Shown: positions 24,424 to 37,511 of the stretch, piece by piece
How the letters are laid out: the number at the start of each line of letters is the position of its first letter
Position numbering within the stretch: position 1 is the stretch's first letter
Assembly: GCA_022496805.1 (NCBI GenBank)
Contig: CM040087.1
Location: 32,202,253 to 32,266,252 of the forward strand
Source: Pohlia nutans
Lineage: Eukaryota > Streptophyta > Bryopsida > Bryales > Mniaceae
DNA: 64,000 bases
Direction of reading: 5' to 3'
The notes under the pieces: generated by a model
Database searches by the model: none
Told to the model about the DNA's origin: nothing
What the model saw: only the letters and a program-made list of their open reading frames with translations
Made by a program: the position numbers and the translations under genes

Positions 24424-24722
24424 CTAAGGTCGAGGCACCTAAAACCGACCAGGTACCCAAAACCGATCTGGCCTAATTTCTAGATTTTGAAAGAAAAGAT
24501 GTACCTCATTTGTACATTACAGCATATTATCGGTTTTGGGTCCTGAAGTACTTTTCACTTTGAAAAATTGTACAAATTTCAATATTGGGAAATAATTCAT
24601 GAGAAAATTTGCATTCTCCGCGAAAACTAACTTCCAACCCGGGAAAATATCACCCTATTAATGGCTGGTCCAGAAATAGTGTAGGTAGCTTAAGTTATCG
24701 GTTTTAGGTGCCTTGACCTTAG
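24424..24722. mobile_element. MITE with 25-bp inverted repeats
   Basis: The left end CTAAGGTCGAGGCACCTAAA (24424-24448) and its inverted complement, ending at 24722, match at all but one of 25 positions. A second, weaker copy of ACCCAAAACCGA lies just inside the left end. No target duplication is certain, so the superfamily is open. It is 299 bp. Confidence 0.75.
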
Positions 24723-25189
24723 CCCATGGTAGATTTCATCACGCAGTCATAACATTCTCGAATATGAAGGGGAGGTCCCTATTCTATTGTAACAATGTAA
24801 GGTAGCAGTACCTGTAGCCAATAAGTGTCCCATAACCAACTTTCACCGGTTATGCAGTGCATAACTAATCTGTAGACCTCTTAGAAATTGCATTTCATGA
24901 ACCCCAAAGCCTTCATGAACTCCAAAGCCTACATAGTGCTACCCAAAAGCTAACACAATGTTGGTCAATAAGGAGCCGCTAACACAAAGCAAATTCATGT
25001 TTGGGAGTTGATCTCGTTGTTGTCGGTTATCGGTGAACCTACATATAAATCACGGGTTTTTAAAATTTTCACTTAATTTATTTCTTAAGGTTTTTTTTGT
25101 AAAAAATAAATTCAAGAAATTATCATTCTATAGTAACTTTTTTTTTTAATGAAAGAAAATATCTCATCAGTGAAACTTCAAAAAAATTC

Positions 25190-25513
25190 ATGCTAAAATT
25201 AAGCAACCAATTTTTTTTTAAATCACTACACTGAGAGTATTACATTTCAATCCATCACAAAAAATTATTATTAGATTGTTGATATCTTATTCAAAATCAT
25301 ATTACAAAAGAGTTTTAAATTTTAAGTTTGAATCTTTTTACACAAATATTGGTGATAGCAATCGCAAATCTAATTGTATGAATAGAATCTAAAATTCATA
25401 ATGCACAAATTTCATCCATTCATCAAGTTGGAATATTTGTTTTTAGTTGCATTTTATAATGCATCTTTGAAAAATCGCCAAATCTAAAGAGGGTAAGAAC
25501 GTTTAGGGGTTAA
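25190..25513 (-). mobile_element. TTAA element, family A (reverse), 5'-truncated
   Basis: The right end is AACGTTTAGGGGTTAA at 25513. The sequence aligns with the right half of the reverse family A copies at 19686 and 60053 from the CTAAAATTAAGCAACC block onward. The other half is missing. Confidence 0.7.
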
Positions 25514-26217
25514 AACACATTTTGAGTGTCTTTGTCCTTCAATGTCTATTTTTGGCATTTGAAAATTTAATGTAAAAATTACACAAAAATTATTTTTGAA
25601 GTTGTCATACAAATGAAAGTTGTAAATGGCTCAGTAAATGGTGAAACTTGAATGGCATCTATACAATTTGATTAAGTATTTATGCTAAAATATGTTTGAG
25701 TTCTATTTTTAAAGATGGTATCTTTATAATTATGTTAAAAAGATACAAAATAACTCATTTTTTTTAATGAATTTTGCAATTATTGGCAAAACAAGTATAT
25801 TCAACAATTTTGAATTCAAATAATAAGATTATTACTTATTAACACGTCTTTTAATCACTTTTGAAAAGATCTCAAGACATCTCTACAAAACTATAATAGT
25901 CCTCATGTAAAGGGAAAGGCCTCAGATGGAGGGTCTCACGTGATGGGGGCTTAGTAGAGGAAGGGGGACGAAGTCCAAGCAACGATGGCGGTTTCTTCCA
26001 TCACATGAATCCGATCATGGCGGGCCTGTCATGGCATAAAGCCCAACGGATTTCACAAGATATGATCATGCTACAATCACCAATCTTTTAGATATAACCG
26101 CACTTAAAAGCTTATAATTGCAACTCCAAAGTTGTGAGATCAATCCACGGCAAATGCTCGGGCAAATGTAGTCTTTGTACGGTGGGTGAACTAAGCGAAA
26201 AATTAAGTGTATAGCGG

Positions 26218-26275
26218 GTGAAATCGTGTAAGGATGACCTCACAAGGTTGACTTTACACAATTTTGCCCGCCGCA
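26218..26275. repeat. imperfect hairpin
   Basis: GCGGGTGAAATCGTGTAA is followed, after about 22 nt, by its inverted copy with three mismatches (TTACACAATTTTGCCCGC). Confidence 0.65.
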
Positions 26276-27419
26276 ATTGTCATTGGTCTCGTGCATAGAG
26301 AGGCGTCCTGCAATTGCATTGAATTTTTCCCGGTGGGCCTTATGTGAACAATTTCATTACTTTTGAAACATTATGATTTTAGACAATCATAATGAATTTT
26401 AAGTTTAGAGTATCAAAAATGTAATTTTTATGAATTTCCAATGTCAAAACTTGTAAATTCAATTGAATTTTATGTTTTCAAACTCGACTATGGGGCGTTT
26501 ATATGGTATGGTCCACTAGAATTCTTGTCCCTGATTCCATGTGCATTCTTTTGAGGATTTTGAGAATTTGAAAAATCCAATTCAAAGAGAGAAAAATATT
26601 TTTGTGAAATATGAAATGGTAGGATGGACTGTACCAATAAAAGAGATTTTTAAAAATAGAAAACTAAAAATTTAGTGATATGTTTTGATGGAGGATGAAA
26701 CATAGGGTAAACTAGTGCATTGTCACTATGCATAATATGCACTCTTAATTCTAAAAAAGAAGGAGAACATAGGGTTGTAGATGAACTTTTGTTGTAGCCA
26801 TATGTAGCATGTAGACACCAAGAGCTAGCTTCCCGCATTTTTATATATTTTATTTTCTTAAGATTTCAAGGCATTTGGCTCCAAGCCTACATGAAGAAAA
26901 TGCAATCATTTAGCTTCTATTTTTATATATAATTACTTTTTAATATATATTATTTTATTAATTTTGGTATTGTAGCTACTAAACTACAAAAACATTATGC
27001 TAAATTTGTCAGATTCAAGAACTTGAACCAAATTTTGGAGCCACCTAGCAAAAAGAAAAAATTGAAATTAGAAGTGAAATGAAGAGAAAGAAAGATCTAG
27101 TATACACTAATTGCAAAATTGAGTGTGTGTTGGTCATTCAATAGTGTTACTTAGTCTATTGAAAAGCCTAAACGACAATTATAGTCATGAACATTTAATC
27201 AAATGATTGTCTTCCGGTTGAATTTTAGCATTGGTATAATTAACTTGATGAGCTTGTTTGAATCAACAATATATTTTTTTCGAACCCTTTACCAAGTTCA
27301 TTAGACAAAGGAGAGTGTACCATTAGTGTCAATAATAGTAATAGGATAGTATGTATTTTAGTATATGTGTGTGTTTTTAAGCTAGCTACAATGTATATAA
27401 TGGGTCAATATAAAAATGT

Positions 27420-27421
27420 AA

Positions 27422-27501
<80 letters not shown>

Positions 27502-27511
27502 TATATATATG
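27420..27511. repeat. (TA)n microsatellite
   Basis: A short GT run leads into about 34 TA units, then a GATATATATATG tail. Confidence 0.95.
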
Positions 27512-28102
27512 TAATTTGAAAAAAATCAAGGACTATTTTTATGATTTTTTTGAATATGATTGTGTAGATATCCGATTATTAGTCCATTTTTTTAGCGATG
27601 TTTGAGAAAAAAATTGTAATCCAAAAGGACTAAAATGTGGTTGTCACCAGTCTTTAAAAATGACTAAAGTGTCCTTAAAAAGCACTTAAATATTCTTAAT
27701 ATTTCTGAAAATGTCCTTATTTTTTTTAATATTTACATAAATTGAAGATATCATTTTCATAGCACTCATTAAAAGTCCTTAGACTTAGGCACTGTTGGCG
27801 TATTATATTGTGAATGCATCCTAGTACATTCTATAAATATTTGATGACAACTTTGTGCAAATTTTGCATCTCGAAAGTCGTGAACTCCAAGACATTAGGT
27901 TGACTTTGGCATGGTATGAGTTAAAATTCAAGGTATTGAATTCTAACATAGTAGTGCAATATGAAAAACATAAAGGGTCATTCAATTGGTTAATGCGGAA
28001 ACGGAATACTAAAAGATTATTTTTAATATCAGATTCTTCATAGGTCATAGCAAAGGTGATGATGACATGTGGCACAAGTCTTAAAAATAAAATAAAATAA
28101 TT

Positions 28103-28128
28103 AAAAAAAAAAAAAAAAAAAAAAAAAA
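28103..28128. repeat. poly-A tract
   Basis: An uninterrupted run of about 26 A. It could be the tail of a retrotransposed copy, but nothing recognisable precedes it. Confidence 0.85.
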
Positions 28129-28400
28129 GTATAACATTTATTGACAAACTTGATAGATAGTGTGTTTATGATCTATTATAAATATATTGATCCAATATTA
28201 TATACTTATAAGAGACAAAAGACTAAGATGGGTTTGTATTTGAACCCTAACATTCCAAAGGTTCTCACTCGCAATGTTTTTTTCATGTATTTCTCCATAC
28301 AAGCATATGATTGTTGTTGTGTCTTACCACATCAACACGTTTGGGTGCACTATTGTATTTGAGTATAGAATGTGTTTGAATATATCATTTTATTCATGTA

Positions 28401-29420
28401 CAGTAGGGGGACAAAAAGTTTGGCGTTTTTGGTTTCGCAGTGGGAAAAAATTCAAGTCTGCCCACTTTGAAAGCCTCTAGAGAGATCAAAAATTGGTATT
28501 TTACCTTGAAAGTTTTACCATGAACCTGAAATCAAGTTGTTAGTATGCTTACCAAATTTCAAAGCCAAATAATTCACCCAAAAAAAGTTCTTCAAAATCT
28601 ACCAATATAGGTAGCTGTGGAAAAAGTTTCACTCCTACCAACTTCGACAGCCTCCCGAGAATTGAAAAAAGAATTCCTTACTTTGATATTTTTTGGTAGA
28701 AACCAATTTGTGTTAGTAATATATGGTAAAAATATCAAGTCTAAAAGATTAGTAAAAAAAAAAGATATTCCCAATCTACCAACATGTGTAGTTGTGGGAA
28801 ACAATGGAGGAAACCATTTCATTGCTACCAACTTTGACTACTATGTTGGTAGATTATGAATAACGTTTTTTTGGTAAATCTTTTGGCCTTGAAATTTGGC
28901 ATATATATAATTCACTTAAAGATATTTCTTTGGTAAAACTTTCGTGGTAAAATACCAATTTTGAGCTCTCGGGAGGCTTTCAAAGTTGGCAGTATTCAAA
29001 GTTGGTAGGAATGAAATGGTTTCCCCCATTGTATCCCACAACTACACATGTTGGAAGATTGTTAATATCTTTTTTTGCATTAATCTTTTGGTCTTAAAAT
29101 TTTTATCATATGTTGTTAACATAAAGAGGTTTTTTTTCCGAGAATTTCATGGCAAAAAAGAAAAATCAATCTTTGGGAGGCTGTCAAAGTTGGCAGCAGT
29201 GAATAACTACCTATATTGGTAGATTTTGAATAACTTTTTTTTGGTGAATTATTTGTCTTTAAAATTTGGTAGGCAAACTAACAACTTGATTTCAGGTTCA
29301 TGGTAGAAATTTCAAGGTAAAATACCAATTTTTGATTTCTCTAGAGGCTTTCAAAGTGGGCAGACTTGAAATTTTTCCCACTGCGAAACCAAAAACGCCA
29401 AACTTTTTGTCCCCCTACTG
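28401..29420. mobile_element. foldback element with Tc1/mariner-like ends
   Basis: The outer 40 or more bases are an exact inverted repeat beginning CAGTAGGGGGACAAAAAGTT, with TA directly outside both ends, matching Tc1/mariner-type termini and target. The inverted arms continue with some divergence for about 450 bp each, so nearly the whole 1,020-bp element can fold on itself. The arms contain repeated modules such as CTACCAATATAGGTAG and CCAACTTTGACAGCCTCCC. There is no transposase frame. Confidence 0.85.
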
Positions 29421-29869
29421 TACATGCGATAAATTATATAAGAAAATGTACGGTATACATATAGGATGTTGAACAATTAAGTATTGTTCTTTCTCTTTCT
29501 TCTAATAAGGGACACTACCTGACATGCACATCAAGGGGTCCAGTCTAGTATGATGCAATGCATTTTATTTTTTGGCAAACCTCAGTTAGAATCTCTCTAA
29601 GATCATCCCTAAAAAGTACAATGTGTAGAGTTGAGAACTCAACTATCCTAAAAAACAACTCTTGTTTGAGCTAGACAACATTAGCTTCTTTAGTTTAGAT
29701 TGGGCTCCCAATGGAAATTGATGCTTTGATTTTTGGGCATAACTCAACTAGATTTTTGTTAAGATCCTCCCCTAGAAAGTACCACATAAAAAGAGTTGGG
29801 AGCTCAACTACCTTGAAAAGAAAAGCAAAGAATGCTTGTTACAAGTGAGCATATACAGAGACGTGTTAG
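29421..29869. other. gene-free stretch
   Basis: AT-rich DNA without a supported gene. A phrase near 29590-29640 (CTCAGTTAGAATC...AGTACAATGTGTAGAGTTG) recurs loosely near 29745-29800, an old tandem duplication. Confidence 0.45.
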
Positions 29870-30055
29870 ACCTAACATAACATTCAGTAGCATGCACGGT
29901 CTGTGCCTTGACTCTACAGTAGATGGTGTGAAATATTCCACACCCACGAGTACTTCATCGGTAGCTAAGTGAACACATGGAGGCTCAAGGTGATGAGCAA
30001 AGTGCATGAAGGAAAGGCAATGGCCATGAAGGCTCCTAAATGCTATGAAGAATTC
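29870..30055 (-). repeat. dispersed repeat with conserved open frame (copy 2)
   Basis: It is the inverted partner of 1094-1275. The minus-strand frame aligns codon for codon with copy 1 over about 62 residues (HCLSFMH, HLAT, PSTVE shared) with no indel or stop. The product is not recognised. Confidence 0.55.
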
Positions 30056-31482
30056 TTCCAAGTTAAACTTTCAGAAAAATATCAAAGTTTGAACTATCCG
30101 GCTGAGAAAGATTTTTAGCGCAGCATTCAAGGCGAACAACTTGGCCATCACATTTTCTTATTCCAAAATTGTGGAGAGTCCACATTGGCCGCGTTACATA
30201 CCGACCGTGCTTGTAGTGTATCTGAATTCCTGGCTTGGCCGGTTTTGGCCTTTATTCCTTCCCACCAATCCATCCATGGCCCATCCATAAGAACCACCAG
30301 CCATTTTTTAATTTTCTCAGTTGGTAGAGTGACATCATGCATCCTGGAATGTACACTGATTATCTCATTTCGTGTCTGTGGTACTAATTTCCGAAGCGTG
30401 CACTATTTTGTAAAATCTCAAAATTAGTAATGGCTGAAATTTTTACTTAGTGGGTGAAATTTTCATGTCACGCTAATTTCACATCATAATGATATTTATT
30501 ATCACCTTTACTAATTTCTCAAGCGCACTATAAACCCTTACTAAATGGGATAATTAGTGTACCTAGGTTGGAAAAAAATGGATACAATCATCCTTTTAAA
30601 TATATATATTTGTCCATAAAATTATTTGTTATAGGGCACTTTCATTCAAATACTGGCAACCATAGAAATTTTTGGAAAGGATTTTTGCAATATCATCCAC
30701 TTTTTTTTACCATTATTTTTAGTGTAAAAGTAGCCACTTTCAAAATCATGTAAGATTTGGCAAAAATTTGCCAAAATCTTTTTTGGGCTATAACCCACCT
30801 AATTATGGCTTCAATGGAGTACAATATTTTCTCTTTGTATTTTGTGACAAGTGACATGATCATGTTCTAAGGTAGCAGCATCTGAAGTGGACAACGACCC
30901 ATTGTGGCCAGCTACTTTTGAACCAAAAATGAACCCCAATAAGTTTGAAAGTTACAAGCAGCTTTCCACTTGTTGCTTCACAATTGGTCCAGTTCAATGT
31001 TGTTTCACAGTTGGCCCTTTGTTTCTTTTGGGTAAGTTTACAACTTAGAACAAGTGTCTACAACACCCTTGCTTCAAAAATTTGTGTAAAATTGCTCATG
31101 CTTCCAAAAAAAATTTAATTCCAAGGCCCAACACTTCCTCCTAGATTTGCTAAGACATTCATGATTTCATTTGATGTTGCTTGCACTCCCAAGGTACCAC
31201 ATTTCTTATATTGTCATGAATAGTTGTCTCTACCTTACCATAGGCTAAAAAATAGTATAAAATGAATGCTACACCAAAATCACCATATACTATAGCCCAC
31301 GATATTTACGAGTAACTTTACTAATTATAATTATTTTTTCTAAATATTGTAGTAAAATTCATCCACTTTGGACGAAAATTTGTCCAAATGGATGATTGTA
31401 CCCACGCCATTCACCCATATGGTGAGTTTCGATGTACTTGTACCCCTGATAGTGCCAAACCAGAAAATACATAAATAAATAA

Positions 31483-31489
31483 TCACAAA

Positions 31490-31540
<51 letters not shown>

Positions 31541-31550
31541 ATGAATGAAT
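31483..31550. repeat. (AAAT)n microsatellite
   Basis: About 14-16 AAAT units, ending in ATGAATGAAT. The repetitive Ile-Tyr-Leu-Phe frames on the minus strand are this repeat translated. Confidence 0.95.
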
Positions 31551-34387
31551 AAAAATAAAGACTTTCAGGCTGTAGAAATTGGACTGAGCTCCAATTATGG
31601 AGTTTATAGCTGGTTGGTGCAAAGGTTATTGTGTACAATAAAATCTTGTAAATGACGGAAGTTCGTCTCTCCAATTGGAAATAAAATGTTTCCAAAATAG
31701 AAATCAAAGTTGCCCCTCTGCAAATGAATTCTACTTACACCGTAGTAACAAGCAGGTTTGGCACTTTTTCCAAATATCTAATATTTTGTATTTTTAAATT
31801 TTGGCAAAATGAATATTCCTTTAAATCCATTGTTATTCCTAACAAAAAAAAAATGAAAATTTAATTTTTGTAATTTTCTACAATAGGTATTCTTAGAATT
31901 ATTTTCTGCCAAACTTGTTTGTAGCTACGGTACTTGCTTGTATGAAAAGACAAGTAAAAATGGAGTTTAGGTTTAGGTTATTGCACTCTTTAGACCCATA
32001 AAGCTTATAATGGCTACTGCGCAAAGGTAGTTGAGTTGAGAAATTTAGTTGAATTTTCGAACTTGAATTTGTGTGTTTGCACAATTGAGTTGAATTTTCT
32101 ATCAGCCATGGTTGAGTTTCATAACTCAATTGGATTAAAGAATGAGTCATAACGGTCTTTGAATCACCCTTCATCGTCTAATTTATTGTCTATAGTCTTA
32201 AGACATATTCTAATTACAATTTGATACAAAGGACCTAGGATCACTTCACTTAAAATTAGTTGCTCAAGAGGAAAAAGTAGAAGTCCATTAAAATATTATA
32301 AATAGGCTTTTGGATAGATATTGTGTGAAGGCCTAGAGAACAAGTTTATCATTCATCACAGTGTGACTTACCAAAAGTCATATATTTGTTAGGTTTTGAA
32401 TATTTTAAGGCAAAAACAGATGAATGTCCAATGGATCAAGAATTGGATTTTTGATTTTGTTATGTCCAATTCTTTGTCAAGTGAACAATTCCTTGGTGCC
32501 AAAAGTGCCAAAAAATGTTGCCATGTAGACATATTTGAGCAAAACAACCTTTGACTACAACGACTTTGACTATTGTCCTTCAATACGAAGGCCGAGAAGC
32601 AAAAAGAATTCTCTCCACAACTCAAATTGCCTTAATTCTTTGTCCTCTCGGCAATTGGACATAGTGTGGAGTAGTCCTTGAAAGCATCCTATCAAACTTA
32701 GCTTGATTGAAGTAGGACTTACAATTAACATTTGGAGCTTACATACTACCAAATTCAACTAGATTAGATTACGGTTGAGTTTTTTCAATTCAAGCATTAG
32801 TACGGGACTCAATTAGAGAATCTTATCCAAAATTTGAACTAAAGTGGGACTATTTTTCAACTCAACTATATACAAAGGACTTGTTAACCTTTTAAAACAA
32901 TGGAGAGGTTATACCTTGTCACTAATGTAATTTAATAGGTTTTTTTAATAATTGTATTATTATTAATTACTTATTACATTTTCTCCAAAACATTTCCTTA
33001 AGAAGTTGAAAGAATTCGCAAATAAGTAGGACATGTGTCCAAATTTTTCAAACTTAAGATTATTTTGTCACTTAGTCATATTTGCATTGACTATTGATTT
33101 TCAAATTCAAACTCATGAACTTCTTATAGTGCAAAAAAATTAGATCTACCTAATTGAAAGTGAAGAACCTCTCATATTTTTCAATTGATACTAACATGGA
33201 ACTCACGCCATTTTAGAGGTGCTAACAATAAGTTTGCCAAAATACATGTTATTGCAATTGTATATACATTACGTGTGACTATATTAGAAGGCTAAAATAT
33301 TTATCCCTAATTTTTCTAATTTTTTTCTTAAATCTTAGGGAATCTTTTCAACATGGCTTTCCTAAAATAAATTGAATATTCAATTAGCACTTTTCTTCTC
33401 TTTGCCAGCCAATGACGACATGAAAGGCCATGGAATTAAAAAAACGTGAAAGGCTAAATTACTTCATATAATGATCTTCTAGTACGGAGTGGAACAATCA
33501 TGGGATGACCGTTCAAAAATGTGACAAACAAGATTACATCATAAAAAGGTTGCATCATCAAAATCCTTACTCTAAAATTGTTGACAAATAGCTCGCGGCT
33601 TGCGAACTCGCTTACATACGCTACGAGTGTTAAAAGAAATGTGGGATTCAACGACTACAAGTATACAACTAAAACTAGTTGAGAATGACTAACGACAATT
33701 ATTACAAAATAGTTTTTGCACTATTGTAGAATCCCAAATTTCTTCTAATGGTTAAAAATCTACAAGTGAAACCTATAAACACCAAGATCTAACTAAATCA
33801 GCTTTGACCTAAGGTCATCATAATTTTTTTGTTTTGCTAAGCTCACTAGGAACTATGGTACCAATATTTCATTTTCATTTTTATAGTACCATTATTTGTT
33901 ATCTGTTCATAATACCAAAAGCTTAATATGCACCTCTATATACACTATAAAACGCATACTGAATTTAGTAAAAAAGCCCATATATTAGCAAAGCTTTCAA
34001 TCTTGAGCTCAAGATGTTGTACATAATAATATAATTTTTAATTTTTTAATTTTTAAACACATACCCATTTTGTAGCTTTTTTTTTCATGTATTCAGATGT
34101 TAAATAATGCACCCTATTAAAAAAATACACAAAATAACCTAATGAACTTAATGGCATATGTCTTCTACTATCAAACACAACTGTAAAATTATGTCTTGCA
34201 TAACCAATCTCTTAAAATTGAATAAGAAAATAATTTTTGGAATTCCAAACTTATTTACATTGCAAACTATAAAATATTTACCATATTTAAAAATCCAAAA
34301 ACCCCGAAATTTGTCAAAGGATTTTTCAATGCAATTATATGATTCTATTTTTTTTATACATTTTATTAAAATTATTATTTACCTTTA

Positions 34388-34411
34388 ATAATAATAATAA
34401 TAATAATAACT
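34388..34411. repeat. (TAA)n microsatellite
   Basis: About eight TAA units. Confidence 0.9.
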
Positions 34412-34918
34412 CAAAGCATGATTAAATTTCTAAACCCTTCAAGGCCAAAGGGTCTTAAATCTTAAAAGCTCACAAGAAAAATTTAAAAGTGTTTAAAACA
34501 ACTGTATGTAATTTTTGATAATTTGTTTGAGATTTTTTTGGATCAAACATAGAAAAATGTAAGATTTTGATCATATTTTATAAGAACTTGTTCAACATCA
34601 TTGAGATATTATTTAATGCATTTTGTTCATGACATTATCTTGTAAAGTTTGCGCTCATGTAAAAAGTTGACTTTATATAGATTTCAATTCTCAAATAGAT
34701 TTAAATATAATACAATTTCAATAAAACCAACTTTGTGCATAGTGCATGGCAAGTATAGTAGAACATGTCCAAATTTTATTTAATCATTTCACTTTTAAAC
34801 TTATTAAATATGGTAGTTTTGAAGTGTGTATGAATTTTTTTGAGTCATTTTATGCATCGTGATTACTTTATTTAGAGTTGGATGAAGAAATTTAATAGGA
34901 GGTCAAAATAAATCTTAA

Positions 34919-35731
34919 TTAAGCCCTAACCGTCCCGACGTTCATAATCTGAACGTTTTAGGGGGTACATTCACCTTCAAAGAGCTGTAACTTTTGCAAA
35001 ACGAGTCTGATTTTAATGAAGGTTTGAAAAAACACACTAGATGATGTATGCAATGTGTAGTAAAGATTTCAGATCAATCCAACATGAATTGAAGTTTTGG
35101 TGATTATTTAAAAGTAGGTATTTTTTTTTGCACAATTTTGTGAATTTTGATGGCAGCAACTTTGGGGACTTGTATCTCCTTCATTCCAAGTCCGTTTTCA
35201 ATGAAACTTCGTGGATTGAATCCCCTTGAAGTCTAATTACCATGGTAAATTTTTCAGGCCAATCCATATTGTTCTGAAGGTCTGGGAGTCATTTTTGTGC
35301 ACAAGTCTAGATTAGACACTTTTTTCTTTTTGATTCAAATGGGTCACTTTTTGAGCTACTTTTTGACATTGCAAGGCCATTTTCGGACACATTAAATTTT
35401 TCATGAGGCTTTTATGGTACCAATGTGTTTATATGATGACTTTGAACTACTTTATAGTTCAATGTTTTTTCATTTGAGTAATTTTGAATACGAATTTCAC
35501 CTTCAACTATGTTGCTAGGAAAATTTTAGCATCCTTTTTTAGCACTAAATGACTATGATCTTGCAATCTATATAGCCAAATGACCCCAAAATTGATCCAC
35601 ATGATCCACAACATGTATGTTACAAGATTGTACAGTTAAGATTTCTATACCTCACTTACATTTAGACCTATAACACATCAAAAGCAATGATGCTTTTAAG
35701 TCCAAAAAAGCTAGGGATCCTTAAGAGTTAA
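34919..35731 (+). mobile_element. degenerate TTAA element
   Basis: The left end is TTAAGCCCTAACCGTCC and the right end CCTTAAGAGTTAA, both with mismatches to the usual ends. A perfect 6-bp-stem palindrome, ACGTTC-(7 nt)-GAACGT, sits close to the left end at 34938-34956, as in the other families. It would be 813 bp; no second copy is in the window. Confidence 0.5.
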
Positions 35732-36439
35732 AGTCATCAATATTTTATTAGAATTTATTATAGAATCTTGGAGTGATATTTATATATTCAAGTTGGTGAT
35801 TGTTTAAAACAATCGCACCCTAAATTTTCATATGGCCCTATTTGGAATGGTTTTTGTCTGTGGCTGTTTCTAGAGTATCTCCAATAGCTTGGGGATTTCC
35901 TACCAAGGTAAAACAATACAACTTTAGAGTGTTTCAGCCAATTAGTGTTGCAAAAACAAATGAAGGTACTATAGATAAAGGACCTTCAATGAAATGTCAT
36001 ATTAAGAAAAATGGTTTTAATAATATTTTGAACCCCATTTTTGGAATAAATATTAAAAAATAGAGTTAGGAATTATTTAGTGAATTACACATGCCATACA
36101 AAGAGTTTGCAAATCTAGAAAAATTTCTATTCCTTACAAGTGTTCAATTTAAATTTTGACATATTTAGGAAAATTTTCATTTTAAGTGTATTTTTATATG
36201 TTTTATACTGTACATCTTCCAATTTTAGATATAAAATTTCAATATAACATTTTTTTGGAAAAATCCAATTAGTACTTTAGTAGTATAAAATTGGATAGTA
36301 CCACTACAACGAGTATATGAGAAGTACAAATTGGCACATGGTTGATATACTAGAGAAATTCGCAAACTCACTGGATCAGTGGTCCAGACTTGCCTCCCAT
36401 ATCCCATATATTTTAAATATCCGGATAGTCCCTCACAGA

Positions 36440-36640
36440 AGCTCAAGAGAGCTATGCCAGACTAGGATTAGGAGCCATAAGGTTCATGGGGGCCACGAAG
36501 TCCTCGGTTCAATCCTTGGCGGCGGCTATTTCCAACCATGTGGTACATCAATAGTTGACCTCCGGCGGCATGCCTGGTGGCGGGCCTTGACACGGGAGCA
36601 AACTCACTCACCCTACTTTACTTACCGGAAATATAACTCA
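36440..36640 (+). mobile_element. possible SINE
   Basis: A B-box-like GGTTCAATCC lies at 36506-36515 inside a GC-rich 200-bp patch. A possible A-box region (GATTAGGAGCCATAAGG) is about 45 bp upstream. No second copy is in the window, so this is a weak call. Confidence 0.3.
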
Positions 36641-37470
36641 TCCGGTTTTTATTTTTGGAGCCCGACACTCCTACTTTCAATGACCTGTGAGCCAGAATAT
36701 TTACTGACGCAGTACCGGAAGCCTGAGATTTCAGGACTTTACAAATTTCTCTACTGCATATGAAATCTTGTCGAAACATAAATAACTGAGGTTCATTTTG
36801 CATTGTCCCTACCTTAAAAAAAATAATTTCACAACAATTAAGTACTAAAGTAGTAAACAAGGTTTTTTTGGGCAGTGTGTGACAAATTTGAGCCTATACA
36901 CAGGCCTATACAACCACGTCCTTCCAAATATTCTATAGTGAAATGAGGAGAGTGAAGATGATATTGTTCCAAAAATAGACAAATTGTTTGTTATAAATAG
37001 TAAATTGTGACAGAAATGTAGAGTGTTACTCGCAGCAATCTATGCAAGTAGTTGTTTTGTATGAATGCTTTTAATGTGAATTAGGGATAAGATTCAATAA
37101 TTTGAATCTAAAATTTCAACATTTTTTTAATGTTGGTTGATTCCATACTATAGTACCTTTTGAATTTTGGCTATAATTAGATTTTTTTGAAAACTGATTC
37201 CATAAAATTAACATGGATATCTTACAAAATTCCAACATTTTGGGATTGCCAAACTTAAAAGTTAAATTTAAAATAATCAATCGGCACTAAAGTGCTAAAA
37301 TTGAGAAAGTAGTATGGTATGCAATGTATGTTTTTGAAGTCTTTTGTACCAAAAAACCTTGAAATTTTAGGAGTTAATCTCAAAAGAATGATTAAAAGCC
37401 TCCTATTTATATATGGATTAATGTACCTAAATTTCAAAAAAATCAATCTACTTGTGAAGTGGAATTATAC

Positions 37471-37471
<1 letters not shown>

Positions 37472-37504
<33 letters not shown>
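37472..37504. repeat. poly-T tract
   Basis: An uninterrupted run of about 33 T. Confidence 0.9.

Positions 37505-37511
<7 letters not shown>

Larger units (their letters stand above)
25514..28400. other. gene-free AT-rich stretch
   Basis: No gene is supported. It holds an imperfect 18-bp hairpin at about 26218-26275, a long TA microsatellite and a poly-A run. Short open frames here have no recognisable domain. Confidence 0.5.
30056..34918. other. gene-free AT-rich stretch
   Basis: I see no gene in this 4.9-kb stretch. It contains an AAAT microsatellite and a TAA run. Short open frames (30148-30427, 31899-32174, 33454-33651) show no domain, no splice context and no repeat partner. Confidence 0.5.

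Noticed and set aside
36317..36763. 148-codon plus-strand frame
   Set aside because: No domain or splice context; it overlaps the possible SINE and its composition suggests a chance frame in a GC-rich patch.
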